Shown here one piece after another: positions 33,861-43,457 of a stretch of 43,580 nucleotides of DNA (position 1 is its first letter; each line of letters starts with the position of its first letter). The DNA is from Colwellia sp. (GTDB lineage: Bacteria; Pseudomonadota; Gammaproteobacteria; Enterobacterales; Alteromonadaceae), in assembly GCA_026196955.1 (NCBI GenBank), contig JAPHTO010000081.1:1-43580 (forward strand). The letters run 5' to 3'. The notes beneath the pieces are model-generated. The model saw nothing but the letters and a program-made list of their open reading frames with translations, was not told the origin of the DNA and searched no databases. The translations under genes and the position numbers were made by a program.

Positions 33861-35897
33861 TTAGGTAAAATCATTCGGCTTACTATTTTTTTCATTGCCT
33901 CTTCTTACTAAATAGTGAGCAAGTTTTTCTTCTGATAATGGCCTATTGATAAAGTAGCCTTGGACAGCATCACAACCTAAATTGCGCAAGACGTTTAACT
34001 GTTCAATCGTTTCAACGCCTTCGGCAAGCACACGTTTACCTAAGCCATGAGAAAGCTCAATCATTGATTTTACTATAGTCATATCAGAATCATTGGCAGC
34101 AACTTCATTAATAAAGCTCCTATCTATTTTAATTTTATCTATAGGGAGTTTTCTTAAGTATGCTAATGAAGAATAGCCTGTACCAAAATCATCGATAGAC
34201 ACTTTAATCCCCATGTTTTGCAGGCTAACAATAGTATTCATCGCGGTGTTAATGTCTGTCATAACAACATTTTCTGTGATTTCCAACTCTAAATATTTAG
34301 GTTGCACGTTATAAGTCAGCATCAATGATTGTATATTGGCAACCAGTTTGGGGTCTTGGAATTCAATTGCCGTTATATTCACGGCGATTGCTACCCGCCG
34401 TTTAAACTGCTGATACCAGCGGGCATTTGCCTGGCAAGCTTTCGTCAATATATAGTTGTCAAACTCACTGTTCATATGCAAAGCGTCTATATCATCTAAA
34501 AAAGCAGCCGGCGAAAGTAAGCCTTGCTCAGGATGTTGCCAACGCACTAACGCCTCAACGCCCTCTAAACGGTTAGTCAGTAAATTCAATTGGGGCTGGT
34601 AATATAGAATAAACTCATCATTGGCCAGTGCCGATTTAAGTGCCTTTTCCACCAATAATAATCGTCGTCCTTCTGCTTGCATCCCGGATTCAAAAGCAAT
34701 AGTCGCGACATTATTCGTTTCAGCGTGATGTAGAGCAAGGTTTGCATTATGCAACAAGTCTTCCGCATTGTTGCCATCTTCAGGATAAGTACAATAGCCA
34801 ATACTGCCTTGGATATAAATGTCTTGAGTATTAAAACGAAAGACACGTTTAATCAACTGATGAAGGTGCTCTGGCACCCGCTTAATTGTAGAACCTCTAT
34901 TTGTTTCAATAACAAACATAAAAGAGTCACCACTAAGGCGGCCAACTGCTTTAGGTAATAGAATACTGTTATTAAGTCGATTGGCTATTTCACCCAGAAT
35001 AAAGTCACCTGTTTTTAGCCCATAGGTATCATTGATAAATTTAAACTGTTTTATATCGATTAAAAAAATAGCTAATTGTGATTTTTTTTCATCGGCAATC
35101 ACCATAGCTTCCGACAGTTTTGCCATCACTTGACCACGATTCAAAGCCCCTGTTAAAGAGTCGTGCTTGCCCAAATATTGCGCCTTATTAATAGCGTGAA
35201 ATGCAACATTACGTTCTGCTCCTTGCACCCAGAGAAGTAAAATAAAACCTAAAACACTATGAGTACCGACATCAAAATAAAGCAAAAACACCTGCAGCTG
35301 CATAAACCAATACTCGGTTAATGCAACAATTGAAATAAAAGAAAACAGTAAGTATCTCAAGCCGATCAACAAACAAAATGCCAATAAGGTTTTACTGGAA
35401 AAATGCGGCTTTTTATCAACGTAAAGATAAAAACTTGCTGTTAGAAATGCACATGCAAAAACAAAACTAGGTAAACTAACCTTTAGATAAAAACGATTGT
35501 AGAGGTTCCCTTCATCAAAAGCATACATAGTTGCTGCTGTTATCCCCAAAACAACAGCAGAACCATAGGCAAGGTAACGCACAGCAATACTCGCTTTTTG
35601 CTGCGCTTTAGCGTTATATAGCCCTAGCAGAAGCAATGTTAAAAACATATAAAAAGCGACTTGCTGCACCTGAGCATAAAATAACTGCGTATAACTAACA
35701 AAAGCGTAATTGCTATTACCCTGCATTAGAGCACTACTTGCATAATAACAGGCTAAAGCGACAATACTTAACAGCCAATATTTAACATAATCTCGGTTAA
35801 ACGCTCGAAAATACATAAAAAAAACAAAAGATAAAACAGCAAATACAATCGCTTGGGTGGCGAACAAAAAAGCTATGGAATCTAAATTGGCAAGCAT
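33861..35897 (-). CDS. Membrane GGDEF-EAL protein (likely c-di-GMP phosphodiesterase)
   Basis: A 678-residue protein. About seven membrane helices occupy residues 1-225 (7TM-like sensor), then a GGDEF domain whose signature is degraded to SGDSF (about 318-322), so cyclase activity is doubtful. The EAL domain is intact: EALVRW near 447, AVNIT, ELEITENV, DDFGTGYSSLAYLRKLP, IKIDRSFI, AEGVET and QGYFINRP. It should hydrolyse c-di-GMP in response to a membrane or small-molecule signal. ATG 35897. It is divergent from rraA. Confidence 0.92.
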   Translation of the reverse strand: MLANLDSIAFLFATQAIVFAVLSFVFFMYFRAFNRDYVKYWLLSIVALACYYASSALMQGNSNYAFVSYTQLFYAQVQQVAFYMFLTLLLLGLYNAKAQQKASIAVRYLAYGSAVVLGITAATMYAFDEGNLYNRFYLKVSLPSFVFACAFLTASFYLYVDKKPHFSSKTLLAFCLLIGLRYLLFSFISIVALTEYWFMQLQVFLLYFDVGTHSVLGFILLLWVQGAERNVAFHAINKAQYLGKHDSLTGALNRGQVMAKLSEAMVIADEKKSQLAIFLIDIKQFKFINDTYGLKTGDFILGEIANRLNNSILLPKAVGRLSGDSFMFVIETNRGSTIKRVPEHLHQLIKRVFRFNTQDIYIQGSIGYCTYPEDGNNAEDLLHNANLALHHAETNNVATIAFESGMQAEGRRLLLVEKALKSALANDEFILYYQPQLNLLTNRLEGVEALVRWQHPEQGLLSPAAFLDDIDALHMNSEFDNYILTKACQANARWYQQFKRRVAIAVNITAIEFQDPKLVANIQSLMLTYNVQPKYLELEITENVVMTDINTAMNTIVSLQNMGIKVSIDDFGTGYSSLAYLRKLPIDKIKIDRSFINEVAANDSDMTIVKSMIELSHGLGKRVLAEGVETIEQLNVLRNLGCDAVQGYFINRPLSEEKLAHYLVRRGNEKNSKPNDFT

Positions 35898-36039
35898 TCT
35901 TATTAGGGTGAGTTTATTGTTGGAAAGTACTATTTACTATTAAAGAGAGTTTTACTATAAAATACAAGTAGCTATTTAATTTTAGAGAGAAATCGATATA
36001 CTGGAGTTAACTTTTAGCTAAAAATAAAAGAGTAAAAAT

Positions 36040-36525
36040 ATGGAATACAATACTTCACAATTATGTGACACCTATTCAGGCTTAGTTGATGTTTTAGATC
36101 CTATTTTTAGCAACTATGGTGGCCGAAGCTCTTTTGGTGGCAAGGTAGTCACTATTAAATGCTTTGAAAGTTTAGGGTTAATTGAACAGATTGTTGCCAC
36201 CGATGGAACCAGTAAAGTATTAGTGATTGATGGTGGCGGCTCAGCTAGACGCGCATTAATTGATATTAATATTGCTGAGGCAGCTGCTAGCAACGGTTGG
36301 GAAGGTATTATTTGTTATGGCAGTGTTAGGGATGTTGATGCACTTGAGGACGTAGAGATAGGTATACAAGGACTCGTCTCTATTCCAGCTGGCGCAACGG
36401 ATACTGACATTGGTGAAAGCGACATTGCCATTAACTTTGCCGGAGTCACCATCTTACCTGACGATCATATTTACGCAGACAACACGGGTATTATCCTTTC
36501 TCCAGATCCGTTAGATATCGAGTAA
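36040..36525 (+). CDS. rraA: Ribonuclease E activity regulator RraA
   Basis: A 161-residue RraA (E. coli 161). [36 protein letters not shown] and [17 protein letters not shown] are family hallmarks. The trimer binds RNase E and RhlB and lowers mRNA turnover. In E. coli rraA follows menA downstream of hslVU; here about 4.6 kb of signalling genes separate it from hslU. AGAGTAAAAAT precedes the ATG. It is monocistronic and convergent with a degenerate GGDEF/EAL gene. Confidence 0.96.
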   Translation: MEYNTSQLCDTYSGLVDVLDPIFSNYGGRSSFGGKVVTIKCFESLGLIEQIVATDGTSKVLVIDGGGSARRALIDINIAEAAASNGWEGIICYGSVRDVDALEDVEIGIQGLVSIPAGATDTDIGESDIAINFAGVTILPDDHIYADNTGIILSPDPLDIE

Positions 36526-36604
36526 GCAGTTCGCGTTTTCCTCAGTACATTGACATACTAAATGCTCGCAAAGCCTGGTTACTGTCTCTTAGATAGAACA
36601 GTCG

Positions 36605-38227
36605 TTACGAGCTTGGTTTACCATCTGGATGCTGTGTAAACCACCTTTGTAGCCAAATTTCCATCTCTTCAGGCACAACGCCGCGGCTAATAATATCGCC
36701 CTGAACTAACTCCCCACCCATGGCAATATACTGGCTCACAGCTTCGTGTTTATCAATATGGGTGCCTATTAATGGTATTTTCATACTGCGAGTTAATGTT
36801 ATTAAGGCATTAATGATAGCCTTATCCGCACTATTACTGGCGCTTTCGCCAAGTTGAGCGCAATTAATTTTCACCTGATCTATCGCCATTTTTCGCATAT
36901 AGCGTAGAGACTCATAACTGCCTGAAAAATTAGAGATAGCAATGGTTACTTCCAAAGACTTTAATTGGTCGATGGTATTTTTTGCCCGTTGACAAGCAGA
37001 CAGCATAACTTGCTCATTTAACTCTATCATCAGGTATTTGCCTGCAATATTGTAGTTTTGCATTTGTTGTTCAATAAAATCAACCAAATCGGGTTCGAGT
37101 AAATTTTTGCTTGAAAGGCTTACAGAAACTCGTTGAAACACTCCCGTTTTATGCAGGGTAAATAATGCTTTAAAAGCCTGCTTAAACATTTGTTTTGTTA
37201 ACAGGTAAACTTCACCACTGTGCTCAGCAAGATCAATAAAGTCAGGTAAATCTAATGGCTCTTTATCATCCTGATACCAGTGAACCTTTAATTCAAAACC
37301 AACCAGTGAGTTATCACCAACATTCACCTGAGGCTGTAAGTACCAACGTAAATCTTCCGATATAATATCTTGACGTAAACACTCCATTAACGCCAATTGT
37401 TGTTCAGTATAAAGCACGGTACTGTTATCAAAATATTGTACCTTTTGCCCTTTCAATTCACCTTTTAGGAGGGCATCGGTAGCATAAGAAACAATTTCAT
37501 TAACACTACGGCCATGTTCACCGCTCATGGCAACACCAAACGCTAATTCAAAATTTAATGAAAAGCTTTTAAAACTCATCGCATCAGGCACTGCACAAGC
37601 AAGCTGCTGACATAAATCATCAATAACTTGTTTAGGCTCGTGTTTAGCGCGAGATAAATCAAAAACAACTAAGAAGTCTAAACCTTGTAATCTTGCCAAG
37701 CGTACAGGCTCAGGATTACGATCAAAACTCAACAAACTTTGATTGTCAGCTAAGGTTTTCTGTAAACAGTAAGCCAGCTGCAATAATAAAATATCTGAAT
37801 TATGATGGCCTAATACTGTATTGACTTGTTTAAAATTAATAGGTTTAAACACGATAGCCGCCATACTGCTATTTTGTTCACCTTTTAGTGCTTGCTCAAA
37901 CTGTTTTAGCGCATGTTGGGCAGTAGGTAAATTTGTCGTCAAGTCATGTGTATAATTAAACAGCTCATCTTTAGAGATAATATAATCTTGCGTCTGTTGT
38001 GATTTTCGACTGAAAAATTGCCAAAGTATATAAGCCAAAACAGGCAAAATAAGCCCTAAAGCAAATGATAGGACGCTAAAATTTATCGAGAAAGATGTTT
38101 GCTCAGCACGAGCTGATAGGGGAATGAGGAAGAGAAATGTTATTTTAGAAAGAAAAGGCATCATTGTCCGCAAACTACGCAGAGGACTTTCGGCAAAGCG
38201 ATAGGCTAATTTTTTATAACATTCCAT
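36605..38227 (-). CDS. Degenerate GGDEF/EAL membrane protein (CsrD-like inference)
   Basis: A 540-residue protein with an N-terminal hydrophobic stretch (signal-like FLFLIPLSARA, then a helix LSFALGLILPVLAYILWQFF), a cytoplasmic GGDEF-type fold (about 90-270) in which GGDEF is replaced by GLDFL, and an EAL-type fold (about 285-530). In the EAL part the motif is ELKVHW, the catalytic DDFGTGYSSL is replaced by SNFSGSYESL, and KID is KIN. Metal-binding residues are therefore lost and it should not cleave c-di-GMP. It may act as a binding or scaffold protein like CsrD, FimX or LapD. Start 38227 has GGATAAAT upstream; ATG 38164/38161 is an alternative. Confidence 0.88.
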   Translation of the reverse strand: MECYKKLAYRFAESPLRSLRTMMPFLSKITFLFLIPLSARAEQTSFSINFSVLSFALGLILPVLAYILWQFFSRKSQQTQDYIISKDELFNYTHDLTTNLPTAQHALKQFEQALKGEQNSSMAAIVFKPINFKQVNTVLGHHNSDILLLQLAYCLQKTLADNQSLLSFDRNPEPVRLARLQGLDFLVVFDLSRAKHEPKQVIDDLCQQLACAVPDAMSFKSFSLNFELAFGVAMSGEHGRSVNEIVSYATDALLKGELKGQKVQYFDNSTVLYTEQQLALMECLRQDIISEDLRWYLQPQVNVGDNSLVGFELKVHWYQDDKEPLDLPDFIDLAEHSGEVYLLTKQMFKQAFKALFTLHKTGVFQRVSVSLSSKNLLEPDLVDFIEQQMQNYNIAGKYLMIELNEQVMLSACQRAKNTIDQLKSLEVTIAISNFSGSYESLRYMRKMAIDQVKINCAQLGESASNSADKAIINALITLTRSMKIPLIGTHIDKHEAVSQYIAMGGELVQGDIISRGVVPEEMEIWLQRWFTQHPDGKPSS

Positions 38228-38310
38228 ATTTATCCAACATAATGAATATCAAGTTAAGCAACTCACAACCAGAGATACAGCTTAATAAAATTGCACTACC
38301 TTGTACAGAA

Positions 38311-39918
38311 TTACAACTTAAATTTAGCTAACTGTTCGTTTAAGGCATTTGCCAAAGTAAGTAAATGCTCACTTATCTCTTTACCTCGAATAGCATCTTC
38401 ACTTGATTTTTCTGCTACATTGCTAATGTTAACCACATTGACATTAATTTCATCTGCCGCGAGGTTTTGCTGTCTTGCCGCATCAGAAATTTGGCAGTTG
38501 AGCTCATCCAGCTCTTTTATTTCTGTTGTTATATCAACAAGTAAATTGGCAACATTAGCTACATCATCTGCTTTCTCATTTGCTTGTTTGCTCGCATCAT
38601 TCATTGAGTCAACCGCCCCTTTTGCATCGTTTTGCAATGCGCCAATAGTCGTTTGAATTTGATCAATGGATTCACGCGTTCGCGTTGCCAACGAGCGAAC
38701 TTCATCAGCAACAACAGCAAAACCACGCCCTTGCTCTCCTGCTCTTGCGGCTTCAATCGCTGCATTTAGCGCTAATAAATTAGTTTGCTCTGCAATAGCA
38801 GTGATCACTTCAAGCACACTGCTTACTTCATTGGTTTTGTTGCTAAGATCTGAGATCATATCGGTATTATTACCCACCTTATCTCTAAGCTCGTTAATAC
38901 CAATTTTAGCTTGCTCAACTAAGGCTAAACCTTGAGAGGCTCGTTCGTTAGCCGACACAGATTTATCGGCAGCACTTTGTGTGTTGTGTTGTACTTCATT
39001 GGCTGAAGCATCTAACTCGTTGATTGCGGCTGCAACAGAATCGGTACCATTTTTCTGCTCTAATACCGCAGCACGGGTGAGAGAAGATATTTCATCAACG
39101 CTTTTAGCTGAAGCTGCAAGTTTTTGACTCGCATCAGCAATTGATAAAAAGCTTTGCTTAAAAGTATTCATCATGCCATTTAATGCCGAACTGACAGCAC
39201 CGAGTTCATCGTGATAATTCACTTTGATTTCTTTATTTAAATCTAAATTTTCCTCAACACTCTTTATCGTATTGCGCAATCTGTTTAATCGGAAAAACAC
39301 TAGTTTTTTCAATGTATAGCTCAGCAAGCCAAAACTAATGATAGTGATAATTAACTGTAATAATGTCGCTTGAGTAATTGAGTTGGTTATTTCTTTATCC
39401 ACCGTCGATAAATCATAAGTAATTTTCACCGCCCCAAGAATTTCATCATTCGCCACAGGGTGACAGGTTAAACAGTTAGTGCCTCGATAGTTGTCACTTG
39501 CTTTAATCGGCATAATAAAGCTCATCATGCGCTTGCCATTTTTACTAAATTGCTCAAACGCTTTTTCGCCCGATAGGCCTTGTCGCTCAAATGCCGATTG
39601 AGCACTTTGATCCGCATTGCCCGCACCAAAAACTTTAGTGAGTGCTGGCGCGCGAAGAATGCGCGCTTCAACAATATCATCTTGGCTAACAATTTTATCT
39701 TGAATAATTTTTCGATTGGCAATAGTCCCCGTTAACATCATAGTATTTACCGAGTCAAAATAATTCAATGCCAGGCTTTCTAGGTTTCGTTCAACAAAAT
39801 GCTCTGCCAATACTTTTTCATCATTGTAGAAAAAAAAGATGGTGGTACTTAAAAAAATCAACGCAATCAACACTAACGCGGCATTAATTTTTTTAGCTAG
39901 AGACATTTGTTGAAACAT
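38311..39918 (-). CDS. Chemoreceptor with periplasmic c-type haem motif
   Basis: A 535-residue methyl-accepting chemotaxis protein. First helix about 9-30, periplasmic domain about 31-180 containing NCLTCHPVA (about residues 147-155), a CxxCH haem c attachment motif, second helix about 190-210, HAMP, and the signalling tip with [35 protein letters not shown]. It resembles the DUF3365-type haem sensors found in other chemoreceptors. It would sense redox, NO, CO or oxygen; that is inference from the motif. Start ATG 39918 has GGAAATTATT upstream and begins FQQMSLAKK; the frame to 39951 is open but adds non-family residues. The gene is downstream of a terminator. Confidence 0.93.
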   Translation of the reverse strand: MFQQMSLAKKINAALVLIALIFLSTTIFFFYNDEKVLAEHFVERNLESLALNYFDSVNTMMLTGTIANRKIIQDKIVSQDDIVEARILRAPALTKVFGAGNADQSAQSAFERQGLSGEKAFEQFSKNGKRMMSFIMPIKASDNYRGTNCLTCHPVANDEILGAVKITYDLSTVDKEITNSITQATLLQLIITIISFGLLSYTLKKLVFFRLNRLRNTIKSVEENLDLNKEIKVNYHDELGAVSSALNGMMNTFKQSFLSIADASQKLAASAKSVDEISSLTRAAVLEQKNGTDSVAAAINELDASANEVQHNTQSAADKSVSANERASQGLALVEQAKIGINELRDKVGNNTDMISDLSNKTNEVSSVLEVITAIAEQTNLLALNAAIEAARAGEQGRGFAVVADEVRSLATRTRESIDQIQTTIGALQNDAKGAVDSMNDASKQANEKADDVANVANLLVDITTEIKELDELNCQISDAARQQNLAADEINVNVVNISNVAEKSSEDAIRGKEISEHLLTLANALNEQLAKFKL

Positions 39919-39940
39919 AATAATTTCCACTGATTGGCAC

Positions 39941-39969
39941 AAAAAAAGCACTATATATAATATAGTGCT
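39941..39969 (-). terminator. Terminator of the amidohydrolase gene
   Basis: On the minus strand AGCACTATA and TATAGTGCT form a stem followed by TTTTTT. It lies about 57 bases beyond the stop of the large minus-strand gene and just before the chemoreceptor start. Confidence 0.85.
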
Positions 39970-40025
39970 CTATCGGCAAATAAATAAAAAGCTTAATATT
40001 TATTGATTTAACTCACAAAAAAAAG

Positions 40026-43000
40026 CTATTTTTCAAAATAAAATTTAACGCGTTTATTATCGTAATGTCCTATTTCGTTCATCGATTCTGCATTAAATAA
40101 TCGCCCATTGATCATGGTGTAACTGATTTGATCACTGACACGAATATCTTGACTCACATCACCATCCACAACGATTAAATCCGCTAATTTCCCCACCTTG
40201 ATAGAGCCAAGCTGCTTATCTAAACCCAGGGTTTTAGCGGGTGAGATAGTAGCGGTGCGCAACGCTTGCAAGGGGGTCATCCCGCCTTGCGCCATCATCC
40301 ACATTTCCCAATGCATTGCTAACCCTTCGCGCTGACCATGGCCACCTGCATTGACTTTAATACCTAAGTCTTGCAACTCTTTGGCTACTTTTGCCACACT
40401 AATATGGTTGTAATGATGTAAAGGTGCTTTTGGTCGGCGCATTGATCTGGGTTGTAAGAATTCACTCGGCACATATTTACTTAAGCGAGGGTGTAACCAA
40501 ACGTCAGTAGTATCATACCAGTAATTTTCTCCCCAAATCCCCCCATAAGCCACAACAAGTGTTGGCGTATAGGCCATTTGAGATTGCGACCATAATTGCT
40601 TAACATCCTCATACACTTTAGCAACAGGGATGGAGTGTTCAAGCGTTGTATGGCCATCAACGATCATAGATAAGTTATGTTGCAACAATGAGCCACCTTC
40701 CGGCACAACTAGCATGTCTAATTCACGCGCCGCTTGGATAAACTGCTGACGTTGATTTCTACGTGGCTGGTTATAACTTTTAACACTAAAAGCACCTGCT
40801 TTTTTTAGACGTTCAACATGAAATTTAGCATCATCTAAGTTATCAACATGTGCGGTATAGCCGGCATAATTTGCGCCATAAAGAATCTTACCTGTTGAGA
40901 ACAAACGCGCAGAAACAATCGCACCTGCTTTTTGCATTTCACTGGCAGCAAAAAACTCATTGGTATCATTGGAGGGATCGTGGATGCTGGTAACGCCTAA
41001 TGCTAAACCTGCATAGTTCTTCCAGTTTTGCTGTGGAATAATTTGATTATTACCTTGTGGGCCATGTGCATGCGCATCTATCAAGCCAGGCATAATGCTT
41101 TTACCTGTTATATCAATAACTTTTGCCGACGAAGGAATATCAACCTGCGCTTGAGTACCCATAGCTTTGATGATATTACCTTCAACCAGTACAACACCAT
41201 TCTCAATAACTTGCTCTCCCTCCATAGTAATAACTTTGCCACCGACAAAAGCAATTACTCCAGATGGTTTATCAACTTTTTTACTGTAACCAAGGTAGGT
41301 TTGCATCACTGTTGGGCTTGGTTTTTCAGCAGGATTTTTACTCTCTTTATCGCTTGAAGCATTCGTAATGGCGAATAAATCACTTACGTTTGCTTGGTAT
41401 AGATCTGCGCCTAAACTCCAATATAATTTTTCAGAATCACCATGCCAATTGATTCCTTCACCTGCACGCACAGAGAGTTGTTTAACAGGTAAATTACCCC
41501 CTTTAGGACCGATAGTAATAACCTCTCCTCGTTCAATAAAAGGCGTTACAAAAACTTTAAAGCGTTCGGCAAAAGCTAAGTATTCCCCGTTTGGCGATAC
41601 GCGATACTCGGTAGCAAACTTGCCTTGATAAAGAGTTCGATCATCCTTACCGTCTAGACTAATATAGGCTAATTTTGGCTCTTCACCTTCACGCATAACA
41701 TAAATATTATCGTTACTTGCGCCAAAATGTGCTTGTTGGCCATGCTCTGTAATTAACCTTGGTTTAGCCGATTTTCTTTCACCTTTAGCTGATACTGCAT
41801 AAATACCGGTATTCAGATCCCACGTTGGCTCAGTAATATAACCACCTGAAATTTTACGGTAAACTACCGTTTTTCCATCAGGAGAAAATACCGGTTCAAT
41901 GTATTTTCCTTTTTCTTTTAGCAGCGTTTTTCCTTTGCCACCCCGGCTGGAAACAACACGAATTTGCCCTTGCTGTTGGTCATGCCACGTAGCATAGACA
42001 ATGTTTTTGCCATCACGTGAAAAGCTCGGATTTAATTCAAAATGAGCGTTTTGCTTAGTTAAACGTTTAGCTTTCCCTTTTGCCTTACCATCAACAATAC
42101 TTTGGGTGTAAATATGTCCCATAGACTCAAAGACTACTTTTTTACCATCGGGTGATATTTCGACATCTCTAAGCATTTTTACGGTAAAAGTATCTTGTGG
42201 TAGTTGTTGCTCAAACTGTAATGCAGGTTGAATTTTTTTAGTCGTTTTAACATGAAAATTAATCACTTGAGACTTTTTAGAGCCAATATCTAAACGATTA
42301 ATTTGACCATTATCCCAAAAAACTAAACTTTCACTATCTGGCGTCCAAGCAATATTGGGGTAGACACCATGAATCGCCCATGTTTCTTGTAAGTCTCGCT
42401 CTAAATCTTCATAAATCAGCGTTTCTTCACCACTTTTTAAATTATATAAATATAAATTTGATGAGAAATCATCACGACTGATAAAGGCTATATGTTGTCC
42501 ATCAGGTGACGGCGTAGGACGGATAGCACCTCCTTTACCATCAATGATAGTGTCAATTTTACCTGTAGCTAACTCAAGGCGTTTAATTTTATAAATACCC
42601 TTTACTGAATCTTTTGAATAATGAAATGTTTTACCTGGAGTCGCATCTTGAGAAAAATACACATATTTGCCATCGGCCGAATAAGCTGGCTCACCTAAGT
42701 CTTTTTGATTATTTGGCCTTTTAGTCAACATGACACCACTACCACCCGTTTTATGGTATAGCCAAACTTCACCTGCCCCTAAAGAGCGAGTGCTAGTATA
42801 GTGCTTTCTGCCAATTAAATAATTCCCGTCAGGTGACCATGCAGGACTGTTTAGTAGCCTAAACTTCTCTTTAGAGACAGCTTTACCATCACTGCCATCA
42901 CGCTTCATAACCCACAAGTTGTCACCGCCATCTTGATCGGAAGTAAAGGCAATATACTTACCATCGGGGCTAAAACGTGGCTGCATCTGCCAGGCAATAT

Positions 43001-43304
43001 CAGTCATTAGTGGTTTAGCCTCACCCCCTTTGATTGACATAGTATAAATATCACCGAGTAAATCAAAAAGTAGCGTTTTGCCGTCTGGACTAACATCGAC
43101 ATTCATCCATGTGCCAGAGGTTACATCAATATTCACATCCTTAAACTTGCCTTGCGGGGCGTTAACTGACCATTTGGCTTTTTTAGCCGTTTCAGCTTCG
43201 CTTTCTTTTTTATTCTCTGCTGCGTTTGCTTGCATAACCATAGGTAAGGTTATGCTGGCAATTAACAAACAGATAGATTTTATTCTTTTTATTGTATGGA
43301 ACAT
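40026..43304 (-). CDS. Exported beta-propeller/amidohydrolase fusion protein
   Basis: A 1092-residue protein with a signal peptide (KRIKSICLLIASITLPMVMQANA). Residues about 50-680 hold two TolB/PD40-type beta-propellers with many SPDGK repeats (VSPDGKTLLFD, FSPDGKYIAFTSD, WSPDGNYLIG, ISPDGKKVVFES, FSRDGKNIVYA). Residues about 690-1090 are an amidohydrolase with metal motif LIDAHAHGP (near 742), the conserved lysine region AFSVKSYNQP, and LEHSIPV. The last ligand, usually aspartate in a G-T-D-A motif, is replaced by NAGGHGQ, so the metal site may differ. Family members are periplasmic peptidase or imidazolonepropionase-like enzymes of unknown substrate. Monocistronic, with an inverted repeat upstream. 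Confidence 0.93.
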   Translation of the reverse strand: MFHTIKRIKSICLLIASITLPMVMQANAAENKKESEAETAKKAKWSVNAPQGKFKDVNIDVTSGTWMNVDVSPDGKTLLFDLLGDIYTMSIKGGEAKPLMTDIAWQMQPRFSPDGKYIAFTSDQDGGDNLWVMKRDGSDGKAVSKEKFRLLNSPAWSPDGNYLIGRKHYTSTRSLGAGEVWLYHKTGGSGVMLTKRPNNQKDLGEPAYSADGKYVYFSQDATPGKTFHYSKDSVKGIYKIKRLELATGKIDTIIDGKGGAIRPTPSPDGQHIAFISRDDFSSNLYLYNLKSGEETLIYEDLERDLQETWAIHGVYPNIAWTPDSESLVFWDNGQINRLDIGSKKSQVINFHVKTTKKIQPALQFEQQLPQDTFTVKMLRDVEISPDGKKVVFESMGHIYTQSIVDGKAKGKAKRLTKQNAHFELNPSFSRDGKNIVYATWHDQQQGQIRVVSSRGGKGKTLLKEKGKYIEPVFSPDGKTVVYRKISGGYITEPTWDLNTGIYAVSAKGERKSAKPRLITEHGQQAHFGASNDNIYVMREGEEPKLAYISLDGKDDRTLYQGKFATEYRVSPNGEYLAFAERFKVFVTPFIERGEVITIGPKGGNLPVKQLSVRAGEGINWHGDSEKLYWSLGADLYQANVSDLFAITNASSDKESKNPAEKPSPTVMQTYLGYSKKVDKPSGVIAFVGGKVITMEGEQVIENGVVLVEGNIIKAMGTQAQVDIPSSAKVIDITGKSIMPGLIDAHAHGPQGNNQIIPQQNWKNYAGLALGVTSIHDPSNDTNEFFAASEMQKAGAIVSARLFSTGKILYGANYAGYTAHVDNLDDAKFHVERLKKAGAFSVKSYNQPRRNQRQQFIQAARELDMLVVPEGGSLLQHNLSMIVDGHTTLEHSIPVAKVYEDVKQLWSQSQMAYTPTLVVAYGGIWGENYWYDTTDVWLHPRLSKYVPSEFLQPRSMRRPKAPLHHYNHISVAKVAKELQDLGIKVNAGGHGQREGLAMHWEMWMMAQGGMTPLQALRTATISPAKTLGLDKQLGSIKVGKLADLIVVDGDVSQDIRVSDQISYTMINGRLFNAESMNEIGHYDNKRVKFYFEK

Positions 43305-43376
43305 ATCTCAATACCTGTAAAAATGATTCATTACGGCTTATACCACCCCTGATTGTGATGGTATTTATCTCAGTTA

Positions 43377-43398
43377 ATTGCATACAATATAATGCAAT
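43377..43398. promoter_or_regulatory. Operator-like inverted repeat upstream of the amidohydrolase gene
   Basis: ATTGCAT (43377-43383) and ATGCAAT (43392-43398) are perfect inverted arms with an 8-base AT-rich spacer, 73 bases before the start codon. The spacing of one and a half helical turns suits a dimeric repressor. No regulator can be named. Confidence 0.3.
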
Positions 43399-43457
43399 TT
43401 CTTGTGCACTAAAATAGACAAGCACAAAAAACTGCCAAATTTGCGATAGTTAGAATA

